Below are positions 53,191 to 62,457 of a stretch of DNA of 64,000 nucleotides, piece after piece. Position 1 is the first letter of the stretch. The number at the start of each line of letters is the position of its first letter. A program made the position numbers and the translations under genes. Origin of the DNA: Rachicladosporium sp. CCFEE 5018 (taxonomy: Eukaryota; Ascomycota; Dothideomycetes; Cladosporiales; Cladosporiaceae); NCBI GenBank assembly GCA_002077045.2, contig KZ111141.1, positions 1,557,757 through 1,621,756 of the forward strand, in the 5' to 3' direction. The notes beneath the pieces are model-generated. The model saw only the letters and a list, made by a program, of their open reading frames with translations, was not told the origin of the DNA and made no database searches.

Positions 53191-54852
53191 ATGGAGGGCA
53201 TAGATGGCAACGAGAAGCGGATCAGCAGCATACACAGCCAGAAGGAAACGCCCTTCTTCGACGCCACATCTCTCGATGGAGGTCCTCATCGAGATGTCGA
53301 GAAGAACGGTGTCGAGCATGGAACCACAGTCCAGCTCCAACGTCGACTGCAATCCCGCCACCTCCAGATGATTGCGATAGGAGGCACGATCGGTACTGGA
53401 CTTTTTATCGGCTCAGGAGGCGCACTCGCTACGGCTGGCCCAGCAGGTGCCCTCATCGCATACGCTTTTGTTGGCACTCTGGTGTATTCTGTCATGGTAG
53501 CACTAGGGGAGATGGCAACGTTCATACCGGTTTCTGGTGCTTTCACTGTCTATGCGGCCCGCTTTGTTGACCGCTCGCTTGGGTTCGCAATGGGCTGGAT
53601 CTACTGGTTCTCGTGGGCTATAACGTTCGCTCTGGAACTCTCTGCGTGCGGACTCATCATCCAGTACTGGAGTCCCGGCCTTAATATCGGCATCTTTATT
53701 GGCACCTTCTGGGTACTGATCACAGGCCTCAACTTTCTCCCGGTGTCGTTCTACGGTGAAGTCGAATTCTGGTTCGCATCGATCAAGGTCTTGACAGTCG
53801 TCGGCTTCCTTATCTTCGGCATCTGCATCAATGCCGGCGCTGGCTCGCAAGGCTACATCGGCTTCAAGTACTGGAACAACCCCGGTGCTTTTGCAGAGTA
53901 CCTGGTCGAGGGTAACGCTCCTCTGGCCAAGTTCGTCGGCTTCTGGGCCGTCATGATCCAGGCTGGATTCTCCTATCAAGGCACCGAACTCGTTGGTATT
54001 GCAGCAGGAGAGACTGCCAATCCGCGCAAGAATGTTCCCCGCGCAATTAAACAGACATTCTACCGCATCCTCATCTTCTTCGTCTTGACCATCCTTTTCA
54101 TCGGTATCCTCATTCCCTACGATAATGAGAACCTCCTCAGCGACATCACGGATGCCGCCTCATCGCCATTTACTATTGCTGCGCAGCTCGCAGGCGTAAA
54201 TACATTACCGGACATCATCAACGCCATCCTCCTCACGGTTGTCCTCAGCGCAGCAAACTCAAATGTCTACTCTGGCTCCCGCATCCTCGTTGGACTTGCG
54301 AATGAAGGCTCCGCTCCAGCATTCCTGCGTCGCACAACAGCTTCCGGAGTGCCCTGGTGCGCAGTCATCTTCACCTCCATCTTCGGCCTCCTCGCATTCT
54401 TGAACGAGAGTAGTTCCGGAGGCGAGGTGTTCAATTGGCTTGTGAATATCACAGGTGTTGCTGGCTTCATCTCATGGACCTGCATCGGCATTTCGCATAT
54501 CTGCTTCATGCGTGCTCTCCGTGCACAAGGCATCTCTCGGGACGAGCTACCGTACCAAGCGCTGTGGCAGCCGTTCTTCAGCTGGTACGGCATTGTGTTC
54601 AACATCATTATTATCCTGACGCAAGGCTTTACTTCCTTCATGCCATGGGACACTGCGAGCTTCTTCACCAGTTACGTAAGCTTAATGCTTTTTACCGTGT
54701 TGTATGTTGGGCATAAGCTTGTGATGCGGACGAGATTCGTGGATCCGGCGAAAGCTGATCTTTGGTCTGGGCGGAAGGAGGTAGAAGAGATGGAGATTGA
54801 GGAGGCGGCGCCGAAGGGTGTGGTTGGGAAGGTGTTGCATTGGCTTGGATAG
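53191..54852 (+). CDS. Amino-acid permease, YAT/APC family (copy B)
   Basis: A single exon of 553 residues from the ATG at 53191 (MEGIDGNEKRISS). Domain layout is that of copy A with the same TM1 motif GTGLFIGSGGALATAGPAG and consensus GFSYQGTELVGIAAGETANP. It differs around the loop before TM6 (GYIGFKYWNNPGAFAEYLVE) and in single residues such as AYAFVGT for AYTFVGT and ITGLNFLP for ITALNFLP. From 53450 to about 54178 silent differences are dense; after that the copies are almost identical to the stop and into the 3' region. Transport substrate unknown. Confidence 0.92.
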   Translation: MEGIDGNEKRISSIHSQKETPFFDATSLDGGPHRDVEKNGVEHGTTVQLQRRLQSRHLQMIAIGGTIGTGLFIGSGGALATAGPAGALIAYAFVGTLVYSVMVALGEMATFIPVSGAFTVYAARFVDRSLGFAMGWIYWFSWAITFALELSACGLIIQYWSPGLNIGIFIGTFWVLITGLNFLPVSFYGEVEFWFASIKVLTVVGFLIFGICINAGAGSQGYIGFKYWNNPGAFAEYLVEGNAPLAKFVGFWAVMIQAGFSYQGTELVGIAAGETANPRKNVPRAIKQTFYRILIFFVLTILFIGILIPYDNENLLSDITDAASSPFTIAAQLAGVNTLPDIINAILLTVVLSAANSNVYSGSRILVGLANEGSAPAFLRRTTASGVPWCAVIFTSIFGLLAFLNESSSGGEVFNWLVNITGVAGFISWTCIGISHICFMRALRAQGISRDELPYQALWQPFFSWYGIVFNIIIILTQGFTSFMPWDTASFFTSYVSLMLFTVLYVGHKLVMRTRFVDPAKADLWSGRKEVEEMEIEEAAPKGVVGKVLHWLG

Positions 54853-55334
54853 GATGATATGGTCGCGGTCTGATTTGCTCGCATATGTAGCGTTCTGGCG
54901 TGCGCGGTAATAGGCGGCTGGCATAGCCCATTTCATAGCATCACAGCATCATAGCTCCTTTGTTCCAGAATGTTCGCTGGTTTCTTATGCTACTAACAGT
55001 CGCACCGCAGCTATGAACGTCTAGTCGCAGTGCGTCGAAGAGAGACACCCGAAGTGACGTTCAGTGACCTTTCAGCGGTCTCTCGTGGAGCAACTTCGCA
55101 GGGGAAGAGGTGTCGTGATGCAGTCAACAGGAGCGCGAGACACTTCTGGACCCGCGGAGGAAACGGGTGGGTGCTCAGACGCAGGCGTGGACAGGAAGAA
55201 TTCCTTAGTATTCGGCTGATGGATACATGAGCAAACGCCGCCGCTCTTCTCGCTTTCAGGGCTATTTGATGCAGCACTAACAAAATCAACCCCGGACACC
55301 TCGCTAACCCAATCACACGTGCCCGCCTACGAAT
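54853..55334. other. Convergent 3' region between permease and DnaJ (copy B)
   Basis: 482 bp, no supported gene; close match to the same region of copy A minus the 11-bp GC-rich stretch. Confidence 0.4.
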
Positions 55335-56246
55335 CTACTGCTTCTTGCCCTTCTTGCCCGTCCTGCGTGCCTCAGTCTGCGCGAAAGCCTCCTCGGGTGG
55401 CTCATCGTCCTTCGCCGCCCGCTTCGAGCCCTTCTTCCCCTTCGGCGCATACTTCGCTTCGAGATCTGCCAGGAAGTTGCCTCCCCTCGCCTTCTGCCTT
55501 TGCTGTATCAACGCAGCTAGACCACCCATACCCTCATTCTTCCCGGCATTACCGTTGGCTCCGATCCCAAGCTCACTTGCATGCTCCTCTGCCTCTTGCG
55601 CCTCTTCGTTCTTCCGCTTCTTGGCCAGCATCGCTCTTGCGTTACGGCTCTTCTCGGTCTCCTCCGTGTAAGCTTTCAGAGGCTCCACATCGCCATTTTC
55701 GATAGCCTCGTCGATGATCGCTCTGAATCTATCCTTATCTTCCGCCGGATCAGACAGCATGATCTCCTTGTACAGCTTGTTCATGCTACCCTTGTGCTTC
55801 GTATAGCACGCCAATATAGCGTCACGCTCCTCATCGCTCCCACGATACTCCTTCGAGAATGCATCTATAGCTTGCGTGGTGACGATGTCTTTGTACTGGC
55901 CTCTATAGAAGCTCAGCCAGTCGAAGTCATCTTCGCCATCCTCTCCCACTAAGCTCTCCTCCGTACGGCCCGTGATGTCGTAGCGTCTTCGGCGCCTCTC
56001 ATCGCTCAGCACTGCGTAGGCAAAGGCTATGTTCTGGAAAGCCGTGTTGGCCGCAGCTTTCTTGGACTCTGGGACTTTGTCGGGATGGTTTTTGAGCGCT
56101 GCTTTGCGGTATGCTTTCGTGATCTCAGCTTGCGTGGCAGACTTGTCTATGCCGAGGGTGGCGTAGGGGTCGATCTCGGTGGGTGCTTCATCGATATCCA
56201 GAAATTCTTCTCCTTCATCCTCATTCTTGCTGTCGCGCGAAGGCAT
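55335..56246 (-). CDS. J-domain protein, DNAJC9-like (copy B)
   Basis: 303 residues, no indel against copy A. HPD at 54-56 and the DNAJC9-type tail (YRGQYKDIVT, EYRGSDEERDAI, YKEIMLSDPAEDKDRF) are kept. Changes are conservative (DSKNE for NSKNE, KSATQ for KPATQ, AMLAKK for VTLAKK, EAQEAEEHASELG for EAKEAEEHATELG). Expected nuclear Hsp70 co-chaperone; the histone link is inferred from the animal family member. Confidence 0.9.
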   Translation of the reverse strand: MPSRDSKNEDEGEEFLDIDEAPTEIDPYATLGIDKSATQAEITKAYRKAALKNHPDKVPESKKAAANTAFQNIAFAYAVLSDERRRRRYDITGRTEESLVGEDGEDDFDWLSFYRGQYKDIVTTQAIDAFSKEYRGSDEERDAILACYTKHKGSMNKLYKEIMLSDPAEDKDRFRAIIDEAIENGDVEPLKAYTEETEKSRNARAMLAKKRKNEEAQEAEEHASELGIGANGNAGKNEGMGGLAALIQQRQKARGGNFLADLEAKYAPKGKKGSKRAAKDDEPPEEAFAQTEARRTGKKGKKQ

Positions 56247-56501
56247 GTTGGGTTTGAGTTGCGTGACTTATTCTCGATCAGGGTCTGCGCAGTGTGCTGG
56301 GGTGGTATATGCAGATGATGTACAAAGAACGCCAATTTGAAGTGATGTTTGGGAGTGAAGTCAAGTCCAGGCTGGGAAGACGCGACTGAGACGCGCCGTA
56401 ATCTAGATTAGATCAAGATAAGATAAAAACACCGGAACACCACTCTCAGTCGCCAGATCTCGCTCACACTGCCCTACTATCACAAAAGTGTTAGCCTCGC
56501 C
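56247..56501. promoter_or_regulatory. Divergent promoter DnaJ - deaminase (copy B)
   Basis: 255 bp, four bases shorter than in copy A. The palindrome TAATCTAGATTA is at 56399-56410 and AGATAAGATAA at 56416-56426, both unchanged, which supports them as functional elements or at least as not under fast drift. Confidence 0.5.
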
Positions 56502-57032
56502 ATGTCAGATCTTGGGTTTCTTCGCATTGCTCTTGAGCAAGCTCGTCGATCTCCGCCAAAACCGACGAACTTTTGCGTAGGTGCAGTCCTCGTCTCGCCG
56601 TCATCTGAAAAGCCAGTCTTGGTCACGGGGTACACGCTCGAATGTCCGGGCAATACTCACGCAGAGCAGAGCTGCTTCATCAAGCTCGCCGAGACCCATG
56701 GGATCGCGACGACAGATCTCAATGGCGAGACTGAAGCTCAGCTTGGACCGCTCCTGCCAAATGACACAGTTCTGTACACGACCATGGAGCCATGCAACAA
56801 GCGGTCTCCGGGCAATTTCACATGCGTAGAACGAATCTTGAAGCTTCAGACGAGCGACGGGAAGGCTGCGATCAAGCGAGTGGTCTGCGGAGTGAGTGAG
56901 CCGGAGACGTTCGTAGGGGAGAATGTAGGCAGGAAGCGGCTGGACGACGTGGGCATTGAGGTAGTGCATGTGAGTGGACTAGAGGATGAGATCTTGAAAG
57001 TCGCAACTGCTGGTCATATTCAGCCGACGTGA
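56502..57032 (+). CDS. CMP/dCMP-type (riboflavin-deaminase-like) deaminase (copy B, intact)
   Basis: 176 residues in one exon. The fold is that of zinc-dependent cytidine/deoxycytidylate deaminases: CVGAVLVSP near the start, THAEQSC (His53 zinc ligand, Glu55 proton shuttle), and MEPCNKRSPGNFTCVERIL (Cys98 and a second Cys at 108 where zinc ligand is expected; the spacing PC-x9-C is wider than the common PC-x2-C). Similar small fungal proteins are named DRAP deaminase-like after the pyrimidine-deaminase part of riboflavin synthesis. Substrate is therefore uncertain. It ends 43 bp from the convergent P450. This is the only functional copy in the window if copy A is truly stopped. Confidence 0.85.
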   Translation: MSDLGFLRIALEQARRSPPKPTNFCVGAVLVSPSSEKPVLVTGYTLECPGNTHAEQSCFIKLAETHGIATTDLNGETEAQLGPLLPNDTVLYTTMEPCNKRSPGNFTCVERILKLQTSDGKAAIKRVVCGVSEPETFVGENVGRKRLDDVGIEVVHVSGLEDEILKVATAGHIQPT

Positions 57033-57075
57033 GAGCTTTGTGATCTCTGCTCTGTCTATGGACGAGTACTCAGTA

Positions 57076-58686
57076 TTATGATTGCTGAGCTCTGCCTCGC
57101 TTCTCAAGCTGCAGCACTAGGAACTTTCCGTCCTTGCCCATCGGCTCGGCAAGATACCCACCATTAGCGATCATACCTGAGTCATCCGCAATACTCGTGA
57201 GGAATGCGCCCCACACGGCCACCATGACATTCTTCATCTCCAGCATCGCCAGGTTGCTGCCTACACACATCCGCCCACCAGATCCGAAAGCCCAGAACCA
57301 ACGACCCATCTCCTTGAGTTGCGCTTCCGATGACTCGAGCCATCGATCCGGGTTCCACGTGTAAGGATCGGGGAACACTCCAGGATTGCGATGCAGGGAC
57401 CATGCTTGCGACTGCACGCGGATGCCTGCTGGAAGGGCGGAAAGTGCATGGCCCGGCTCACCGAGAGTCGCGGCTGGAGGTGTGACTCGTGGCTGATTGC
57501 CTGGGATGGCTGCGTGGAGGCGGAGGGTCTCCATGAGGATGGCGTTGAGGATGGGTAGGGTGTCGATCTCCTTCGCGTCTTCTGGGTTACGCAATGCATC
57601 AATCTCTGTTTGCAGCTTGTTTTGCCACTGCACATTGCACGGTCGGCTTAGCTGCCACGCGAGCCAAGTAAGAGTGATGCTCGAGGTATCGAAGCCTGCC
57701 AAGACGTGGTCCAGCATCTCAGATGCCATGTCAAGACGATGCGTCTTGGCGATCTGCTCGACGGAGAGGTCGAGATCCGATTTGCTGATGTCTTTGATAA
57801 GCGCAGTGCGTAGTTGAGCATAAACTGTAGGATAGTCCTCCGCAGCACCGACTTCGCCCTTCTCTGCCGCTTCGCCTGTCAAGCTTGCCTCCGCCCGGTC
57901 ACACATTGATATAATCCAGTCCTCGATGTCATGATTTGATCTCGTCACCCACTTCGGTACAATCAGCCCAAGTAGGCCAACACGACTCATGAAGTCAGTG
58001 AATCTGGGCATCTCCTGCGGCCAGAACGTGTAGAGCTGCCGTGCCTTGTAGTCTTTCACGAATTTCTTCGCAAACTCCGGCTGCCTCAGAAAATCACTCC
58101 CATTCCTCAATCCAAACACATAAGCAGCCACAAAGTCCATCGTCACAGAGCTGAAGATGTCGTAAACCTCCGTCGGCTCGCCTGACTCTGAGACAGCCTC
58201 TAGTCGCGGCAGCAACCTCTCGTGCAACAACGCCCTCGAGATCCTGCCTACGCCCTCGTTCTGCTGCAAAGTCGACTTAGCGTAGATGTTGCTTAACATT
58301 CGTTTCCGCTTTGAGTGCGGGCCGTGCTCTGGCATGGCGAACATGGGCTGCACGCCATAGTTGCTAAAGACGTTCGAGTACCAGTCGCCTTTCGCGTAGC
58401 CTCCAGCGTAGATCGTGCGGATGCCTCCATCTACGCAGTTGAGAGAGAGTTCATGGGGAGCCAGACGGATTATGGGACCGAGTCCTGTGTGGGCGGCGTG
58501 GACTGCGCGTGTGTCGTTTTGGAATAGCCGATGGTAGAGAGCCCATAGGGGCGAGATGGGCGCAGACCAGTGGGCGTTTGGAACGCGGGATAGAGGGGAG
58601 AGTAATAGAGGGTGTATGAGGTAGGTGTAGACGAGGTAAGTGAGGAGGAAAGCAGCTGCTACGGTGGGAATGATGGGGAGAGCCAT
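57076..58686 (-). CDS. Cytochrome P450 monooxygenase (copy B)
   Basis: 536 residues, no indel against copy A. AGFDTS, ETLR and FGSGGRMCVG are kept. The N-terminal anchor (MALPIIPTVAAAFLLTYLVY) differs at about one residue in three from copy A while the region before the ATG is almost the same, so the change is confined to the anchor codons (about 58600-58680). Other changes are scattered (QNDTRAVHAAHTGLG, QQNEGVG, NKLQTEIDALRNPED). Enzyme substrate unknown. Confidence 0.93.
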   Translation of the reverse strand: MALPIIPTVAAAFLLTYLVYTYLIHPLLLSPLSRVPNAHWSAPISPLWALYHRLFQNDTRAVHAAHTGLGPIIRLAPHELSLNCVDGGIRTIYAGGYAKGDWYSNVFSNYGVQPMFAMPEHGPHSKRKRMLSNIYAKSTLQQNEGVGRISRALLHERLLPRLEAVSESGEPTEVYDIFSSVTMDFVAAYVFGLRNGSDFLRQPEFAKKFVKDYKARQLYTFWPQEMPRFTDFMSRVGLLGLIVPKWVTRSNHDIEDWIISMCDRAEASLTGEAAEKGEVGAAEDYPTVYAQLRTALIKDISKSDLDLSVEQIAKTHRLDMASEMLDHVLAGFDTSSITLTWLAWQLSRPCNVQWQNKLQTEIDALRNPEDAKEIDTLPILNAILMETLRLHAAIPGNQPRVTPPAATLGEPGHALSALPAGIRVQSQAWSLHRNPGVFPDPYTWNPDRWLESSEAQLKEMGRWFWAFGSGGRMCVGSNLAMLEMKNVMVAVWGAFLTSIADDSGMIANGGYLAEPMGKDGKFLVLQLEKRGRAQQS

Positions 58687-59001
58687 GTTGGCGTGCAGGT
58701 AAGGTGTAGGAGACGAGATACAATTATACCTTGGAGCAGTAGTTGCAGGACCACTGAAGGACTACTTACCTACCTTACCCTTATCGTCTCGTGACTCAGA
58801 AGATAAAGCTTCCCGATTCATTGACACACAGCATGCACTCCACATTCGACTGCTGTTGTCGAAGCTGTCGGACTCTCCGACTCTGGACGGCGGGAGCGGC
58901 ACTTTACAGGACACTTCCTTGGACTTCAGCTTCATGGACGCCAATGTAGTGCGATTACAGTCAAGCATACATTCCAGCCATCCCCTCTAAATTGGAGCAC
59001 G
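58687..59001. promoter_or_regulatory. Divergent promoter P450 - COQ3 (copy B)
   Basis: 315 bp, equal in length to copy A, with TGACTCA at 58792-58798 and the CTTACCTACCTTACCC tract conserved. Confidence 0.45.
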
Positions 59002-59940
59002 ATGCCACACTCATCGCCATCGTCACTACTGGCACTGCCGGCATCCATACGAAGCCTCATCGTCGCGCAGAGCCGTCTGCAGAGCGCAATTCCCAGGCTT
59101 GCCACTGCCGCGACGAGACTCGGCCATGTTCAGACGACACGCAGCTATGCCACAGAGAGCACCACAGCACCGCAGAGCTCTGTGAACGCAACAGAGGTGT
59201 CACACTTCAACACACTTGCGTCAGAATGGTGGGATCCGCACGGCTCGAGTAGATTATTGCATCTCATGAACCCGCTCCGCCACCAGTTCATAAATCGATG
59301 CTTGGCTACACATGGCGGCGAGCACACGACACAGCGGAAGTACTTGGACGTCGGTTGCGGGGGTGGCATATTCGCAGAGTCTGCGGCTCGCCGAGCATCC
59401 ACAAAATCTGTGACAGCCGTGGACCCAACACCCGAAGTCATCTCAGTAGCAAAGCAACATCAACGATTTGATCCTCTCCTACTCGAGCCAGGACGTCTAA
59501 CCTACCGCAATCATTCTATCGAAGAACTCCCTCTTCCCACCTCACCATCCGAAGGCTTCGACATCGTCTCCCTCTTCGAAGTCATCGAGCACATCCAGCA
59601 ACCCTCACCCTTCCTCTCGAATATACTCCAACACATCAAGCCCGGAGGCTGGCTGATCGGCTCAACGATCGCGCGGACATCAGTATCGTGGTTCACGACG
59701 AAGTTCATGGCTGAGGAGGTGTTGAGGATGGTGCCGAGGGGGACGCATGAGTGGAGCCAGTACATTCAACCGACCGAAATGCGGAGTTGGGCGAGGAAAG
59801 AGGCGGAGCTGGATGCTGATGGCATTGGGTGGCAGGTCATGGGGGTTGTGTATGTGCCGGGACTGGGGTGGAAGGAGGTGAAGGGGAGTGAGGGGTGGGG
59901 GAACTACTTCTTCGGTGTGAGGAAGAGTGCCGCTCATTGA
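59002..59940 (+). CDS. COQ3: Ubiquinone biosynthesis O-methyltransferase Coq3 (copy B)
   Basis: 312 residues. Motif I reads YLDVGCGGGIFAES (DIG in copy A). Few other changes (TAATRLG for TATTRLG, SYATEST for SYVTEST, ARRAST for ARLAST, QHQRFDP for QHQRVDP, ARKEAELD for AKKEADLD). Mitochondrial presequence features are kept. Function as for copy A. Convergent with HET, 24 bp apart. Confidence 0.95.
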   Translation: MPHSSPSSLLALPASIRSLIVAQSRLQSAIPRLATAATRLGHVQTTRSYATESTTAPQSSVNATEVSHFNTLASEWWDPHGSSRLLHLMNPLRHQFINRCLATHGGEHTTQRKYLDVGCGGGIFAESAARRASTKSVTAVDPTPEVISVAKQHQRFDPLLLEPGRLTYRNHSIEELPLPTSPSEGFDIVSLFEVIEHIQQPSPFLSNILQHIKPGGWLIGSTIARTSVSWFTTKFMAEEVLRMVPRGTHEWSQYIQPTEMRSWARKEAELDADGIGWQVMGVVYVPGLGWKEVKGSEGWGNYFFGVRKSAAH

Positions 59941-59964
59941 AGGCGTCCTTGAATGCAGGCTAGT

Positions 59965-61605
59965 TCAGTGGATGCTCAGGACTATCAAGGGATGCTGATT
60001 CAGACGCCATAATGGGATATGAAGCCGGCCTGAGGCTATTAGGCGCACATCCGGAAGCTGGACACCGTTCCTGCGCAGAATGACTTTCAGATCATCATAT
60101 TCATCTCGACTGAAACCACAGACCAGATCGCCGATCTGCGTCTGTTCCCCGATGAGACGCTCAAGATTCATGGTCTCGAGCCCGGGCGGACAATTTGCGC
60201 CCACTGCTTGGCCTTCTGCAGCCTCGGCGACCGTGTTAGTGCTTTCTAGCACACCATGAAAGATAAGCGTACAATCGAGGACGTTGCCTGGCAGTACCCG
60301 ACACGGTCCAAGTGGTCCTGAATCTCCTAGACAAGAAGGTTTCTGGCGGGGGTCGGGGCACCACGATGGGAGAGCAGCGGTCAGCTCGTCGACGTCCTCG
60401 TGCATTGTCGCACTGTACAGAAACGCCTGAACAGACCTGCCAACATTCAACTTGTCAGCGCAGGAAGCGGCGAAAACTTCCGCTGCCGTCATGCTGTAGT
60501 CTGGTCGAAGACCCCTGTGTGGCCCGAGACTCTGCAGCGCATAGACAATGTCCCTAGGATCCGAACACTGGAAGTCGTGGGCGAAGTAGGTCACCATTGA
60601 CAATATCTCGTCCGGAGGGATGGTGTGGCCATATTTTCCCATCGCGGGCGCCCAACCACTGAAACCAAGCACGCCTATGATTTGACCCAATCTTTTCAGC
60701 CATTCAAACCCAGTAGCCTCGCTGTATATAGGCGCGTGAAACACTCGTTCTATGTCTCGCCACGCCGGGTTCGTTAGGGTAGCGGCTGCGAGCGTGAAGG
60801 TACGAATGTATGCCCCTGCAGCAGGACCCCACATCAAGATGACCTCGTCCTTGTTGTCGTCGAAGGCGTGCTCTTGAATGATCCAACGGCCGGTCCAGTA
60901 ACGGCGGCTGGAAATCAATTTCATAAGTCTGTTGATCTCTTGGACAGCGACGGCGAGGTCATCGGCGTTGAACAGTACGCGTAAAGAGTCCGGCAAGGGC
61001 TGCGAAGGTACCGGTGTTTTGTTTCCCTTCCGGCCGTGAAATCGATTCGTAGCATCGGTAGCATCGAATGCTGCACGCGCCAAGCACAACACCGATACGC
61101 CACCTCCTCTCGTGGTAACGACATGCTTCCTGTAATGCCAGTGGCGGTTTTCACCCATGCACTCGAGCATGCATTGGATTCTCTTATCCTCGTCCCTATC
61201 ATTTCCTTGCCCAAGCCAAACAAATAACCGCTTGGAGCCCTCGTAGATATCCGCCATCCTCGCTACCATGGTCTCTCTCTCCTCGACGTCCGCCTGATTG
61301 ATGCAGATTGCATCAATCCAGACGGGCATGCACAGATCCTTAGTTGCTATGACTCGCCGAAGCCAGTCATACAAGTTCTGGGTGATCTGTAGCGCTTGCC
61401 CATCGACTGTTATGCTGCGGCACAAATGAGCATCGCCGTCGGCATCCATGGCCCAGGTGTAAGACAAAGTCGCATACTCGACACCACCCTGCAGACTTGT
61501 GATGACCAGGGAGCAGCGTATCTCAGCTTCATCGGTGCTTGTGAGTGTTGTGAGAACTCTGATTGAGTCTTCATTAGGCAGTGTCTGGTAGACGTAGGGC
61601 TCCAT
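59965..61605 (-). CDS. HET-domain protein (copy B)
   Basis: 546 residues from the ATG at 61603-61605, collinear with copy A. In the first HET block the conserved Trp-Gly is changed: LSYTWAMDADG here, LSYTWGMDADG in copy A. The second block (MPVWIDAICINQADVEERE) and third block (YEGSKRLFVWLG) are intact. Upstream of this start the longer frame of copy A is closed by TAG and its ATG is TTG, which fixes the start. About twenty residues differ overall, more than in the neighbouring COQ3, as expected for a recognition-type gene or one under weak constraint. Confidence 0.9.
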   Translation of the reverse strand: MEPYVYQTLPNEDSIRVLTTLTSTDEAEIRCSLVITSLQGGVEYATLSYTWAMDADGDAHLCRSITVDGQALQITQNLYDWLRRVIATKDLCMPVWIDAICINQADVEERETMVARMADIYEGSKRLFVWLGQGNDRDEDKRIQCMLECMGENRHWHYRKHVVTTRGGGVSVLCLARAAFDATDATNRFHGRKGNKTPVPSQPLPDSLRVLFNADDLAVAVQEINRLMKLISSRRYWTGRWIIQEHAFDDNKDEVILMWGPAAGAYIRTFTLAAATLTNPAWRDIERVFHAPIYSEATGFEWLKRLGQIIGVLGFSGWAPAMGKYGHTIPPDEILSMVTYFAHDFQCSDPRDIVYALQSLGPHRGLRPDYSMTAAEVFAASCADKLNVGRSVQAFLYSATMHEDVDELTAALPSWCPDPRQKPSCLGDSGPLGPCRVLPGNVLDCTLIFHGVLESTNTVAEAAEGQAVGANCPPGLETMNLERLIGEQTQIGDLVCGFSRDEYDDLKVILRRNGVQLPDVRLIASGRLHIPLWRLNQHPLIVLSIH

Positions 61606-62457
61606 GTCGTTTATGACGGCGTGGACTTGTCCAATATCTGACTCGTACGTGGTGCTGCCGCAGATCTGGATACGGCAGCAAACCCTTTCACTGGTGGCCT
61701 AGCAAGGCCTCAGGTTCAATGGAGCAGAGCAGATTCTATTATTGAGCTGTTACGGACGCTGCAGAAAAGAGTCGCTGCTGCAAAGTGTGAAAACGCAAAG
61801 GCATACATTTGAACGAACTTCACAATCACAAGTCGCCTCACCTCCCAAGACTACTTCTCGAATCTCCGGTCAACCACAGCTTCAATACTTGTTCCAGTGT
61901 ACGCCGATGAGGCTCAAGCCGTGGTTGCACTGCCACAAGGCATGCATGCATGATCATCCCGTGTAGTCGCTCTTCGGCTTCGTACTTTATGCTTCGATCG
62001 GCGTATCCGACTGCTCCGATCATCGAAGTGGGTGGCCATGAGCAGTGTCGTGAGCAGACACGAAGCTGGTTGACTAAGAGTAGATACACGGAAGTGTATG
62101 TATTGCTACGCGCGAAGTACGGAAGGCGCCAAGACCGAGGTACAGAGGTACGAGTGCTTGACAGTCCAGTGCAGCACGTAGCAAAGCTTCCTCCACCATC
62201 ACTCCTACACGAAAAGGCGACAATCTGTTTGACATACTGCTCAATTGTACAGGTGTATCCTCTATTGTATAGTCTATGGTCCGCTAGAGTCGAGAGTAAC
62301 AATCCCACACCCGCAATGCAATGTATGATGCCGCTCTTCTATAGTCTATCATCCCACGAGGGAATGCTATTCCTACACCTTTCCCATGCGTCTATCAAAT
62401 CTTTCACTCTTTCCAGTGCTTTCTTAGTGTTGAGGTGGGTGAATGAGGGCGGATGAT
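61606..62457. other. HET - ATP9 spacer (copy B)
   Basis: 852 bp, collinear with copy A, no supported gene. Compensating small indels occur near 62380-62430. Confidence 0.4.
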
